From NCBI RefSeq assembly GCF_900142725.1, contig NZ_FRBW01000002.1, positions 186,001-250,000 on the forward strand: a stretch of 64,000 bases of DNA, read 5' to 3'. Made by a program: the position numbers and the translations under genes. This document shows positions 33,021-42,185 of the stretch, piece after piece (positions within the stretch are counted from its first letter, which is position 1; each line of letters opens with the position of its first letter). Source of the DNA: Roseibium suaedae. Lineage in GTDB: Bacteria > Pseudomonadota > Alphaproteobacteria > Rhizobiales > Stappiaceae. Under the pieces are notes generated by a model. The model made no database searches and was not told the origin of the DNA. It was given only the letters and a program-made list of their open reading frames with translations.

Positions 33021-34823
33021 TCAGGCAACGCCCCGGGCCTGAAGAGACGCTGCCGAAACGTCATCCGCCCCGCCCTCTTCTGCCGCTTCCATCATCTCGA
33101 TGACCGGATCGCCTTCCACATCACTCGGGATCAGGAACAGACCGAGCCGGTGGCAGAGATTGCCAACCCAAACGGAGGCGGTGAAGGAAATCAGCACCGG
33201 GGCAAGAACCAGCGGCAGGGCCACCGGCAGCAGCCAGTACCAGAGTTCCGGCGCAAACAGATGGGCAAAGAAGAGCCCGGCAACACCGGTCACGCTCATC
33301 CACCATGAAGCGGACAGGCTTTCCCAGAAGCTGATCGTGCCATCATCGCGCGATGCTGTCGGCCAGCCGGAATCTGCCCCCAGGACGATCTGCATCACCG
33401 ACCGGGTCTGGAACATCATATGGATGGGCGCCAGCATCGAGGTAATCAGCAGCTCCAGGAAAGAGCTGATCGTTGCCCGGATCTTGCCGCCGTAGCGCCA
33501 GGCCTCGCGGCGCAGGATCGCCCGAACCAGCAGCGTCGCCTTGGGCAGGATCAACAGAGCCCCTACCCCGAACAGAAGTGCCAATGCAGTGGTGGTTTCC
33601 GGATGCGGGAACACCGGGAACGGGGAATGGCCATCGAAATAAACCGGCGGCGGCGCAACGAGCGGGGCAGCCAGACTGGACACCAGGAAGAACAGCCAGA
33701 CCGGAGACGACAGATAGGAAAAGATCCCCTGCACGATGTTGGTCCGGTTCCAAAGGCTGAACCGCGGCGCCAGCAGGATCTTCGCGTGCTGGAGGTTGCC
33801 CTGACACCAGCGCCGGTCACGCTTGGCGAATTCGATCATGTTGGGCGGGGCTTCCTCGTAGGAGCCTTCCAGATCCGCGTCCAGACGCACGATCCAGCCG
33901 TCGCGGGCCAGTAGCGCCGCTTCAACCGTATCGTGGCTCAGGATGTGCCCGCCAAAGGGCGGCTTGCCGGTCAGGGGCGCCATGCCGCAGGAACCGGCAA
34001 ACGCAGCGACCCGGATCAGCGCATTGTGACCCCAGAACGGTCCGGCATCGCCCTGAAGAGCAGCCACGCCGCGGGTGAAGGTCGGAGCGTAGATCCCCGA
34101 GGAATATTGCAGCATGCGACCGAACAGCGTCTTGAGACCGATGGTCTGGGGCAGGCTCTGCAAGAGACCCAGCCGCGGCTCGGCTTCCATGCGGCGCACC
34201 ATTTCCATGATCGTCTTGCCGCGCATCAGGCTGTCCGCATCCAGCACCAGCATATAGGCATAGGCCCCGCCGGAGGTGCGGACGAAATCAGCGATATTCC
34301 CAGCCTTGCGGCCGACATTCGGCGACCGGTGACGGTAATAGAGGCGACCGCCTGCTTCCAGCTTCAACAGCGCGGCGCGATAGGCAGCTTTTTCTGCCTC
34401 GACCGCATCGGCGCGGGTGGAATCAGACAGCACGTGGAAGTCGATGGCTTCCCAGCCCGGTTCAGCCTGAAGCGAACGGTACATGGCCTCGATCCGGGCG
34501 AAGACCGGACCACAGGATTCATTGTAGACGGGAACGAGGATCGCTGTCCGGCCTTCGGGCAGGCCGGAAATCGAGTCCGGGGTATCCGGGGTAAACAGCA
34601 CGCCGAGCAGCGCCGTACAGGTGCCCCAGGCAAGCCAGAATGCGGAGATCGCAATCAGACCGACCCGAACCACGTCGAGCCAGTCATAGCCGTCAGACTG
34701 GGCTATGGTGCCAAACATGCTGACGGCACCAATCGTCAGGGTGAGAGTCAGAACCAAGGCGCCAAGGCGCCTCGACTGAACTCCGATACCGGCCCTGAAG
34801 GACCCGCCAGACCCGCCAGACAT
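33021..34823 (-). CDS. opgH: Glucans biosynthesis glucosyltransferase H
   Basis: A 600-residue inner-membrane family 2 glucosyltransferase making the beta-glucan backbone of osmoregulated periplasmic glucans from UDP-glucose. Two N-terminal helices (about 20-70) precede the catalytic domain: PVYNES near 93, VLDADS (the DxD pair) near 190, SHDTVEAALL near 281 and the RRWCQGNLQH motif near 324. Five or six helices follow. ATG 34823 has AAGGGA upstream; 85 codons of open frame before it are low-quality. It lies five bases after opgI. Confidence 0.93.
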   Translation of the reverse strand: MSGGSGGSFRAGIGVQSRRLGALVLTLTLTIGAVSMFGTIAQSDGYDWLDVVRVGLIAISAFWLAWGTCTALLGVLFTPDTPDSISGLPEGRTAILVPVYNESCGPVFARIEAMYRSLQAEPGWEAIDFHVLSDSTRADAVEAEKAAYRAALLKLEAGGRLYYRHRSPNVGRKAGNIADFVRTSGGAYAYMLVLDADSLMRGKTIMEMVRRMEAEPRLGLLQSLPQTIGLKTLFGRMLQYSSGIYAPTFTRGVAALQGDAGPFWGHNALIRVAAFAGSCGMAPLTGKPPFGGHILSHDTVEAALLARDGWIVRLDADLEGSYEEAPPNMIEFAKRDRRWCQGNLQHAKILLAPRFSLWNRTNIVQGIFSYLSSPVWLFFLVSSLAAPLVAPPPVYFDGHSPFPVFPHPETTTALALLFGVGALLILPKATLLVRAILRREAWRYGGKIRATISSFLELLITSMLAPIHMMFQTRSVMQIVLGADSGWPTASRDDGTISFWESLSASWWMSVTGVAGLFFAHLFAPELWYWLLPVALPLVLAPVLISFTASVWVGNLCHRLGLFLIPSDVEGDPVIEMMEAAEEGGADDVSAASLQARGVA

Positions 34824-34828
34824 CGTTC

Positions 34829-35212
34829 TTATCCCTTGCGCCGGAAGGCCCGGACAGGAACGCCGGCAATGCGGCCCAGTGTGCTGGTGCGCTTGGCGGC
34901 AAACGGCAGCGTCAGCGACACATTCAGCGAATGATCCGGCATGGCCATGGGGAAACGCGGCTGGGGGAATGCCGTGCAACGCAGCACTGTGCTCAAGAGC
35001 TGTGCATTGTCTTCCGACAGAACCAGATCTTCCGCGCTCAGCTCCAGGCCGAGAACGTCGAGAGTTTCGGTCAGGCACGCGAGCAAGCTTGCATCATCAA
35101 GATCGGGACGGCCGATCGATGCACGCAGCAGATCAAAGGCTGTTTCGCCGGAAAGGGCGGCGGCCCCGGTCTGCGAATGTCCGTCCTGGGAGGTCAGGCT
35201 TCGGAGTTCCAT
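34829..35212 (-). CDS. opgI: OpgI-like protein of the opgGIH operon
   Basis: A 127-residue protein between opgG and opgH. Its start ATG (35212) is inside the last codons of opgG (19-base overlap) and its stop is five bases before opgH. This matches the opgG-opgI-opgH order described in Rhodobacter sphaeroides, where OpgI has no assigned biochemical role. The sequence has an alpha-helical middle (LLACLTETLDVLGLELS) and a basic tail ending PVRAFRRKG; no domain is recognised. Assigned mainly by position. Confidence 0.75.
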   Translation of the reverse strand: MELRSLTSQDGHSQTGAAALSGETAFDLLRASIGRPDLDDASLLACLTETLDVLGLELSAEDLVLSEDNAQLLSTVLRCTAFPQPRFPMAMPDHSLNVSLTLPFAAKRTSTLGRIAGVPVRAFRRKG

Positions 35213-36789
35213 TGATAGATCCACTTTTCTGTCAGGTACTTACCATTAATCTTGAGCCGAAGGCTCATTTCGACGGGGCGGGAACCATCTTCCCGTTCCA
35301 CATCAAAAATCAGTCGCCAGGCGCCGTTTTCCACTTTCTGCAGAAACTGGTTCTCCGGCTTGCCGTTAAAGACGGCCAGATCCGCTTCCAACGGATCGTC
35401 ACCGCCCAGCGTTTCAAGTCCGCCGCCGGCAAAAACCACGACGAACTTGCGCTTGCCCTTTTCCGGATCGGATGCAGCAGAACCTGCATGACCGGTCCGG
35501 GTCGAGGTGACCAGTGCAAGGTCCGTGCCCGGTTCAGGCTCCCGCCCCCAGATCATCCGGTAGCGGAAATTGAATTCTTCTCCCGCTTCCGCCCTGCGGT
35601 TCGGGATCCAGAAGGCGGCGACGTTGTCGTGGATCTCCTTCGCGGAAGGGATCTCTGCGAGCATCACCTGCCCTGCGCCCCAATCGTCGATTGTCTCGAT
35701 CCACAATGACGGGCGGCGCTGGTATTGCGCTTCCGTGTCGAGGTAGTTCGTGAAGCTGCGGTCGCGCTGGATCAGCCCGAAGCCTTTCACGCCTTCCTCA
35801 TAGAAGAACGACAGTCCGAGTTTCCCCGGGTTGCGCAGCGGGCGCCACAGACGATCGCCGGATTTTTCCAGGATCATCAGGCCGTCGCTGTCATGCACTT
35901 CGGGCCGGTAGTCATCGAACCCGTTTCGGTCGTTCTCACCAAAAAGATACATAGAGGTCAAAGGCGCGATGCCAAGGCGTTCGATCGCATCTCTGACGAA
36001 AAGCCGGGCCGTGACCTGGATCTGGGTGTTGATTCCCGGCGTGATCACAAAGGCATAGGCCCCCGTCACGCTCGGGCTGTCCAGATCCGCCCACAGGCGG
36101 ATTTCCTGCTGGCCGGCCGCAGGGCGTTCGATGAAGAAGCGGGAGAAGCGCGGAAATTCTTCCGGGCCGCTTACAGCTGTGTTCACCGACAGTCCGCGTG
36201 CGGACAGGCCGTAAATGTTGTCCTTGCCCAGCGCCCGGAAGTAGCTCGCTCCCTGAAAGGCAATCAGCTCATCCTTGTAGTCAGGGCGGTTCAAAGGATA
36301 GTGGAGCCGGAAACCGGCTACGCCAGGCAACTCCACACTATCGAACTGAGCCGGATCGAGCGGCGCACGATATTCGAAATCCGAGGATTTGAAGTGCAGC
36401 GGTGTTACCGCGCCATCAACAACCTCAAAGACCTCTACCGGCTGCTTGAAAAGACCACCCGGATGAAAGGCCTGCATTTCATAAGAACTGTCCGTGTCCT
36501 TCCAGAGGGAATGATCCGGACGGAAGCGGATGGCGCGCAGCTGGTCGTAATCCAGGGCATTCATCGCCTCCGGAAGGTTAGACACCGGCTCGGAATAGGA
36601 CCCTTTGGCCCGCTCCCGCGCGTTGTTGACCAGGTCATCAAACGAAAATTGCGGCGGCGCAGCAGGAGCAGGAGCTTCACCCGTCTGCGCCAAAGCCGCC
36701 GGACTGCAAATCGTCCCAGCTGCCGTCGCAGCACAGAATGTCAGCGCCGCCCCCATCAAAACACGTCTACGATCAATTTGCGACGTCAC
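35194..36789 (-). CDS. opgG: Glucans biosynthesis protein G, periplasmic
   Basis: A 531-residue periplasmic protein needed to branch and mature periplasmic glucans. The N-terminus IDRRRVLMGAALTF is a twin-arginine-like export signal, cleaved after about SPAALA. The mature protein holds the MdoG beta-sandwich with RFRPDHSLW near 86, LPGVAGFRLHYPLNRPDY near 155 and a C-terminal Ig-like domain. The start is uncertain: GTG 36789 with GGGG nine bases before gives a natural signal; GTG 36813 would add eight codons. First gene of the operon. Confidence 0.9.
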   Translation of the reverse strand: MTSQIDRRRVLMGAALTFCAATAAGTICSPAALAQTGEAPAPAAPPQFSFDDLVNNARERAKGSYSEPVSNLPEAMNALDYDQLRAIRFRPDHSLWKDTDSSYEMQAFHPGGLFKQPVEVFEVVDGAVTPLHFKSSDFEYRAPLDPAQFDSVELPGVAGFRLHYPLNRPDYKDELIAFQGASYFRALGKDNIYGLSARGLSVNTAVSGPEEFPRFSRFFIERPAAGQQEIRLWADLDSPSVTGAYAFVITPGINTQIQVTARLFVRDAIERLGIAPLTSMYLFGENDRNGFDDYRPEVHDSDGLMILEKSGDRLWRPLRNPGKLGLSFFYEEGVKGFGLIQRDRSFTNYLDTEAQYQRRPSLWIETIDDWGAGQVMLAEIPSAKEIHDNVAAFWIPNRRAEAGEEFNFRYRMIWGREPEPGTDLALVTSTRTGHAGSAASDPEKGKRKFVVVFAGGGLETLGGDDPLEADLAVFNGKPENQFLQKVENGAWRLIFDVEREDGSRPVEMSLRLKINGKYLTEKWIYQWNSEA

Positions 36790-37263
36790 GTCAACACAGC
36801 CCCACACACGCACTTCTACCGTTTAGCATCATTAAGACACTGTTTTTTATGGCAAATTTGCACAAATTCCGATTTTCAGGGTTTGCTGAAGACGTTCCGC
36901 GCGCTTCTCGCGGAGCCTTCAACAAATGAGCATATGAACCTAAATGCAAAAATCTGCAATTGGTTCCATTCAAGAATGCTGCCATGCAACGGAAATGGTT
37001 TCATTTTGCTTTCTGCCCCCTTTTTTGGAAGGTCTTCTGACCAGAAATCAGAAGAATTGCCGGCTAAGCACAATTCCTGAAATTGCCACGCAAGTTCGCC
37101 CATTTTGGCGGAGCATTGCGCAGCGCGTCCCGAGACTTAAGGAAATAACTATGGCAGTTCCGTGATTTTTGTCATGCGCAGGGCAAACACGATTTCTCAC
37201 GAATGACTGAGGAAGGCTCCAGAGCCCCCGGAAACCCTCGGTTGAAAGCTGTCTGAATGCTGA
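36790..37263. other. AT-rich promoter region upstream of opgG
   Basis: About 470 bases without a supported gene. AT-rich around 36820-36860 and 36930-37080, as expected for an osmotically regulated promoter. The right part lies downstream of the leftward FAD oxidoreductase gene; no strong terminator hairpin was found. Confidence 0.45.
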
Positions 37264-38373
37264 TCAGAGACGCGCCAAAACAGTCTGTGCCAGCGACAAC
37301 GAAGCCGTCAGCCCCGGTGACTCGATGCCGTAGAGCGCAACAAATCCGGCGATTCCATGATTGGAAAAATTATCAACATGAAAATCGGCAGCAGCCTCGC
37401 CCGGACCCGAGATCTTAGGTCTGATGCCTGAGTAGTCCGGCACGAGGGAATTGTCCGGCAGGCCCGGCCAGTAGCGGCGGATGGCGGCATAAAATTTCTC
37501 GCCGCGCGCAGGATCCACCCGGTAGTCGACATGATCGACCCACTCCACATCCGGTCCGAAACGGGCCTGATGCTGAAGATCGAATGTCAGATGCACGCCG
37601 AGACCGCCTGGTTCGGGCACCGGGTAGACAAGCTGGGAAAAGGGCGCCCTGCCCGCCAGCTTGAAATAGCTGCCCTTGGCCAGATAGGACTTCGGAGCCT
37701 TGGCTCCGCTAAGTTCCGCTCCCAGACGCGGTGCGTCATGTCCCGCAGACAGGATCAATTCGCGGCAGGTGAGGACATAAGGTTCCCCGCCCTCGCCTTC
37801 GGCTGCCACCGTCACGGCAAATCCGCCGCCCGGCAAAACCGCCAGAGCCACGACATCCGTGTTCAGCACGACCTGTCCGCCAAGGGCCTCCAGCTCGCCC
37901 TGAAGCGCCAGCATGTAGCCATGACTGTCAATGATACCGGTCGAAGGCGACAGCAACGCACCTTCGGAATTCAGTTCAGGCTCCAGCGAAGCAACATCGG
38001 CACGGGAGAGAACCTTGAGGTCCTCCACGCCATTGGCAGCCGCCTTGGCGCGGATGCTCTCGAGCTCCGCCACCTGCCCCTTGTCCGAGGCGACGATCAG
38101 CTTGCCGATCCGCTCATGGGCCACCCCATGCTCGGCGCAGAACCGGTACAGCTGCTCCTTGCCCTCCACGCAGGTGCGGGCCTTGAGGCTGTCCTTGGGA
38201 TAGTAAATGCCCGCGTGAATGACTTCACTGTTGCGGGCACTTGTTTCCGATCCGATGAGGTCATGACGCTCAAGCACCATGACCTCCCGGCCAGACATGC
38301 TGAGCGCCCGGGCAGTGGCAAGTCCCACCGCCCCGGCGCCAATCACAAGGGTTTCGACGTCAAACACGCCCAT
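37264..38373 (-). CDS. FAD-dependent oxidoreductase, L-2-hydroxyglutarate oxidase type
   Basis: A 369-residue DAO-superfamily flavoprotein. The FAD-binding GAGAVG motif sits at 12-17 with ERHD ending the second strand, then GSETSARNSEVIHAGIYY near 41-58, a sequence characteristic of LhgO/L2HGDH relatives. The C-terminus GIESPGLTASLSLA closes the FAD site. It follows gatA by 16 bases in the same operon, so it is probably co-transcribed with the amidotransferase genes. L-2-hydroxyglutarate as substrate is likely by family but not proven. Confidence 0.85.
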   Translation of the reverse strand: MGVFDVETLVIGAGAVGLATARALSMSGREVMVLERHDLIGSETSARNSEVIHAGIYYPKDSLKARTCVEGKEQLYRFCAEHGVAHERIGKLIVASDKGQVAELESIRAKAAANGVEDLKVLSRADVASLEPELNSEGALLSPSTGIIDSHGYMLALQGELEALGGQVVLNTDVVALAVLPGGGFAVTVAAEGEGGEPYVLTCRELILSAGHDAPRLGAELSGAKAPKSYLAKGSYFKLAGRAPFSQLVYPVPEPGGLGVHLTFDLQHQARFGPDVEWVDHVDYRVDPARGEKFYAAIRRYWPGLPDNSLVPDYSGIRPKISGPGEAAADFHVDNFSNHGIAGFVALYGIESPGLTASLSLAQTVLARL

Positions 38374-38389
38374 TCACCCCTCAGCCAGC

Positions 38390-39874
38390 TTATGCCCACC
38401 AGGCTTCCGGCGTGAACCGGCCAGCGGCCTGCTCAATCACCGAAGCAGTCTGGAACAGGGTGCTTTCCCCGAACGGACGGCCGATCAGCTGCAACCCGAG
38501 CGGCAGACCCTTGGAGTCGAGCCCTGCCGGAACCGAAATGCCCGGAAGGCCGGCCATGTTGAGCGTGACCGAGAAGACGTCCTGCAGGTACATCTTGACC
38601 GGATCGGCTGCCAATTCCTTATCGCCGATGGCGAAGGCGGAAGACGGGGTGATCGGGGTCAGGATGGCATCGACGCCAGCATGGAAAGCCTGTTCGAAGT
38701 CCCGCTTGATCAGGGTGCGGACCTTCTGGGCCTTCAGGTAATAGGCATCATAGTAACCAGCGGAGAGCACATAGGTGCCGACCAGGATACGGCGCTGCAC
38801 TTCGGAGCCGAAGCCTGCTGCACGGCTGTTCTCGTACATCTCGACGATGTCCTTGCCCGGAACGCGCAGGCCATAGCGCACGCCGTCATAACGGGCGAGG
38901 TTCGAGGAGGCTTCCGCCGGTGCCACGATGTAATAGGCCGGAAGGGCATATTTGGTATGCGGCAGGGAAATGTCGACGATCTCGGCGCCAGCGTCCTTGA
39001 GCATCTGGATGCCCTGCTTCCACAGGGCGTCGATCTCCGCCGGCAGGCCTTCAATGCGGTATTCCGCCGGAATGCCGATCTTGAGGCCCTTCACGGACTG
39101 CCCGATGGCAGCCTCGTAATCCGGCACTTCGATGTCGACGGAGGTGGTGTCCTTCGCATCAACGCTGGCCATAGACTTCAGCAGAATGGCTGCATCGCGC
39201 ACGTCATGGGCAATCGGACCAGCCTGATCTAGGGACGATGCATAGGCGACGACACCCCAGCGCGAGCAGCGGCCATAGGTCGGCTTGATACCGACCGTGC
39301 CGGTGAACGCCGCAGGCTGGCGGATGGAGCCGCCCGTGTCGGTTGCCGTTGCGCCCATGCACAGACGGGCGGCGACGGCAGCAGCAGACCCGCCGGAAGA
39401 GCCGCCCGGAACCAGCTTCTCGTCAGAGCCCTTGGCCTTCCACGGATTGACCGCCGGGCCGTAATAGGAGCTTTCGTTGGAAGAGCCCATGGCGAACTCA
39501 TCCATGTTGAGCTTGCCCAGCATCACGGCCCCATCGGCCCACAGATTGGACGTGACGGTGGATTCGTAGGTCGGCTTGAAGCCATCGAGGACATGGCTGC
39601 AGGCCTGCGTGTGAATGCCCTTGGTGGCAAAAAGGTCCTTCACGCCGAGCGGAATGCCTTCCAGCGCCCCGCCTTCGCCCTTGGCAAGGCGCTCATCGGA
39701 AGCCTTGGCCATCTCCAGCGCCTTGTCGGCAGTCACAGCCACATAGGCATTCAGCGCGCCATTGCCCGCCTCGATGTTCTTCAGGAACGCGGAGGTCAGA
39801 TCCGTCGCGGTGAAATCCTTGCGCTTCAGCGCTTCGCGCGCTTCGGCGATGGTCAGTTTGGTCAAGTCGGTCAT
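38390..39874 (-). CDS. gatA: Asp/Glu-tRNA(Asn/Gln) amidotransferase subunit A
   Basis: The 494-residue amidase subunit of GatCAB, releasing ammonia from glutamine. The amidase signature triad is intact: Lys79 (GVKD), the cis-Ser159 in GGSSGGS, and nucleophile Ser183 in DTGGS. Start ATG 39874 follows GAGGT by eight bases; 46 upstream codons are open but non-coding in character. Third gene of gatC-GNAT-gatA-oxidoreductase. Confidence 0.96.
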   Translation of the reverse strand: MTDLTKLTIAEAREALKRKDFTATDLTSAFLKNIEAGNGALNAYVAVTADKALEMAKASDERLAKGEGGALEGIPLGVKDLFATKGIHTQACSHVLDGFKPTYESTVTSNLWADGAVMLGKLNMDEFAMGSSNESSYYGPAVNPWKAKGSDEKLVPGGSSGGSAAAVAARLCMGATATDTGGSIRQPAAFTGTVGIKPTYGRCSRWGVVAYASSLDQAGPIAHDVRDAAILLKSMASVDAKDTTSVDIEVPDYEAAIGQSVKGLKIGIPAEYRIEGLPAEIDALWKQGIQMLKDAGAEIVDISLPHTKYALPAYYIVAPAEASSNLARYDGVRYGLRVPGKDIVEMYENSRAAGFGSEVQRRILVGTYVLSAGYYDAYYLKAQKVRTLIKRDFEQAFHAGVDAILTPITPSSAFAIGDKELAADPVKMYLQDVFSVTLNMAGLPGISVPAGLDSKGLPLGLQLIGRPFGESTLFQTASVIEQAAGRFTPEAWWA

Positions 39875-39887
39875 TGTCGGGACCTCT

Positions 39888-40352
39888 TTAGGCGGCGTTG
39901 ACTGGCCGCTGATAGAATATCGAATACGGGCTGTCGGGATAATCCAGCACAGGCCCGCAGCGGGAAAACCCCGCGTTCTCGTAAATGCGCCACGCCGCCG
40001 GATGCTTGTCACCGGTCTCGAGAACGAGACAGGACAAGCTTTCTTCCTGCGCGAGGGACACGATCCGGTTCAGGATCGCGCTGCCCAGTCCCTGCCCCTG
40101 AAAGGCGGGACGGGTGTACATGCGCTTCACTTCGCCGATCCCTTCGCCATGCCGGTGCAGGGCTCCGCAGGCTGCCATTTCACCGCCGATGCGGGCGGCG
40201 AAGACGGTCGTCTCCGGCCCGGCCATTTCTTCCGGCGTCATGTGATAGCAGGCCTCCGGAGGAGACAGTTCCAGAAGAACCGCATTCAATTCGCGGATCA
40301 TCTGTCTCATGTCATCGCTGAGAGGGCTTTCGGGAGCGATCGTGGCGGACAT
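39888..40352 (-). CDS. GNAT-family N-acetyltransferase
   Basis: A 154-residue acetyltransferase. [14 protein letters not shown] (about 82-95) is the acetyl-CoA loop, preceded by VKRMYT and followed by [19 protein letters not shown], a layout seen in small putative acetyltransferases. It lies between gatC and gatA, ten bases after the former and thirteen before the latter, an unusual insertion into the gat operon. No substrate can be assigned. Confidence 0.88.
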   Translation of the reverse strand: MSATIAPESPLSDDMRQMIRELNAVLLELSPPEACYHMTPEEMAGPETTVFAARIGGEMAACGALHRHGEGIGEVKRMYTRPAFQGQGLGSAILNRIVSLAQEESLSCLVLETGDKHPAAWRIYENAGFSRCGPVLDYPDSPYSIFYQRPVNAA

Positions 40353-40362
40353 TTGCTCTGGC

Positions 40363-40650
40363 TTACTCGACCACCTTCGGCACCATGAAGAAGTTGTCTT
40401 CGGTCATGGGAGCGTTGCGGGTCACGTCGTCCGGGTAGTTGCCGTCAGTCACACCGTCCTGGCGCTTCTTCATGGTCTGCTCGACAACGGAAGTCAGCGG
40501 CTCGACGCCGGTGACATCCACTTCATCAAGCTGTTCGACGAAGCCGAGAATGCCATTGAGCTGGCCGGTCATGCGCTCGGCGCCCTCGTCACTCACCTTG
40601 ATGCGGGCAAGACGTGCCACGCGTTTGACGGTTTCAATGTCGACGGACAT
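40363..40650 (-). CDS. gatC: Asp/Glu-tRNA(Asn/Gln) amidotransferase subunit C
   Basis: The 95-residue GatC belt that wraps around GatA and GatB. Shows [15 protein letters not shown] near 8-22, [21 protein letters not shown] near 31-51 and the C-terminal [16 protein letters not shown]. Normal length. First gene of the operon, divergent from a TetR regulator about 160 bases away. Confidence 0.96.
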   Translation of the reverse strand: MSVDIETVKRVARLARIKVSDEGAERMTGQLNGILGFVEQLDEVDVTGVEPLTSVVEQTMKKRQDGVTDGNYPDDVTRNAPMTEDNFFMVPKVVE

Positions 40651-40811
40651 GAATACCCTTCCTTTGATCTAGCCAAGTCAGGTCCGGCGCAACACCGGAC
40701 GGATGCCCCTGTTTTCCTCAATCCGGCGGACTGGGCAAGTCCCGCCCCTTGCAGCACCCCCAAAAAGAATGACATACCGGTACCAATAGTAACCGGAATT
40801 GATGGCCTTTC

Positions 40812-41432
40812 ATGATGCCCGCCTCGACAAAGCCTGATCCGAACCGCTCTTCCGGCCGCCCGAAGGAAAGCCGTGTCACTGCGGCTCTCCTGGAGGCGGC
40901 GCTCGAAGAGCTGTCCGGCAAAGGCTATGAAGCGATGACCATCGCCAGCCTTGCCGCCCGTGTCCACACCAGCAAGCAGGCCATCTACCGGCGCTGGAAA
41001 GACAAGTCAGCCCTTGCCGCCGCAGCCATCCGGCATGGGCTGGATCAAACCCGTTTCGCCCCGCCGCAAAGGGGCAGCGTCGCCCGCGATCTGGAGACGG
41101 CGCTCACGGACATGGTCACCTCCCTTCAGGACACGGCGCTCGGCGGTGCAATCCGTGCACTGATCCCCCTGCGGGCGAACCCGGCACTTGGAAGCGTGTT
41201 GAACGAGGCAGAAGATGACAGGCGTCTGCTGCTGCGCCAGATCTTCATCGCAACGCCCTTTGAGGCGGAGATGGAAACCCGCATCGACCTGCTGCTGGGC
41301 CTCATCTACTTCAATCTGCACATCCGGAACCGGAAAGTGACCCGGGAGATGATCGGCAGTGCCATTCATCTGGTGCTCGGCCTGACAGCGCCTCGGGCTC
41401 CCGGTCCTCGCGCGTCTGTGGCGCTGCCGTGA
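40812..41432 (+). CDS. TetR-family regulator
   Basis: A 206-residue TetR-type repressor. The helix-turn-helix IASLAARVHTSKQAIYRRWKDK-like region lies at about 43-64, followed by a C-terminal ligand domain (TetR_C_16-like). The start may be the first or second ATG (40812 or 40815). The divergent gap towards gatC contains TACCGGTA at 40775-40782, a possible but weak operator. No obvious efflux or metabolic target lies next to it, apart from the YHS-protein gene 90 bases downstream. Confidence 0.85.
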   Translation: MMPASTKPDPNRSSGRPKESRVTAALLEAALEELSGKGYEAMTIASLAARVHTSKQAIYRRWKDKSALAAAAIRHGLDQTRFAPPQRGSVARDLETALTDMVTSLQDTALGGAIRALIPLRANPALGSVLNEAEDDRRLLLRQIFIATPFEAEMETRIDLLLGLIYFNLHIRNRKVTREMIGSAIHLVLGLTAPRAPGPRASVALP

Positions 41433-41528
41433 TCAGGCTTGATTGGCCAAATTCCGTATCACGCGGCAATCCTTGAGGTCAGACCCGGTCAGACCTGCAC
41501 CGGAAGACTTTAAGGGAGACCCGCCACC

Positions 41529-42068
41529 ATGCTTCGTTCCAACTTGACGTGCTTCAAGCCCATCCCGTTCAAGCCCCTGCTGGCCAGCCTTCTGCTTAGT
41601 GCGGCGGTACTGGCCGCTTCACCGATTGCCCTTCCGAAAGGGGCAGCCTTTGCCGACGAGGTCACCAATTTCGTGAAGGATGGCGCAGCCATCGGCGGAA
41701 CCGATCCGGTAGCCTATTTCACCAAGCACAAGCCGGTTCAGGGACAGGACCAGTTCACGGCCGACTATCAAGGCGTCACCTGGAAATTCGCCTCAGCCGA
41801 GAACCGTGACCTCTTCACGGCGGACCCAGCCAAATATGCCCCGCAATATGGCGGCTTCTGTGCCTTTGGCGCCAGCAAGGGTTTCAAGGTGCCGGTGGTC
41901 CCCGATGCCTGGAAGATTGTCGATGGCAAACTCTATCTGAACAACAGCGCCGCCGTTCAGGAACGCTTTCTCGCCGATACACAGGGCATCATTCATGACG
42001 CCGACCTGAACTGGCAGGTGATCAAGGACAAGAAGGCAGAAGACCTGAAGGAACCGATTATCCGGTAG
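41529..42068 (+). CDS. Exported YHS-domain protein
   Basis: A 179-residue secreted protein. A signal peptide ends near AAFA (about 42). The mature part is a YHS domain: GGTDPVAYF near 56, ADYQGVTWKFAS and the core YGGFCAFGASKG near 107-118, with one cysteine. YHS domains are associated with heavy-metal handling; whether this one binds metal is not shown. AAGGGAG precedes the start by about ten bases. Confidence 0.85.
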   Translation: MLRSNLTCFKPIPFKPLLASLLLSAAVLAASPIALPKGAAFADEVTNFVKDGAAIGGTDPVAYFTKHKPVQGQDQFTADYQGVTWKFASAENRDLFTADPAKYAPQYGGFCAFGASKGFKVPVVPDAWKIVDGKLYLNNSAAVQERFLADTQGIIHDADLNWQVIKDKKAEDLKEPIIR

Positions 42069-42140
42069 GAGATGCAGTCCTCAGGGCTGGTCATCAGGAT
42101 AAACGCTCCCCCCTTCAAGGATGGCAGAAGCTATCAAACG

Positions 42141-42170
42141 GAAGGCGCAGCGGTTGCCCGCTGTGCCTTC
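42141..42170. terminator. Convergent terminator between the YHS gene and phoX
   Basis: GAAGGCGCAGCGG (42141-42153) pairs with CCGCTGTGCCTTC (42158-42170) over 13 positions with one G-U pair and a four-base loop. Lies between converging genes. Confidence 0.65.
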
Positions 42171-42185
42171 TATAGTTCCAGTGGC

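Noticed and set aside
40774-40796. TetR operator at TACCGGTA
   Set aside because: Only an 8-bp palindrome, spacing unlike typical TetR sites; kept as a weak possibility in the tetR entry.
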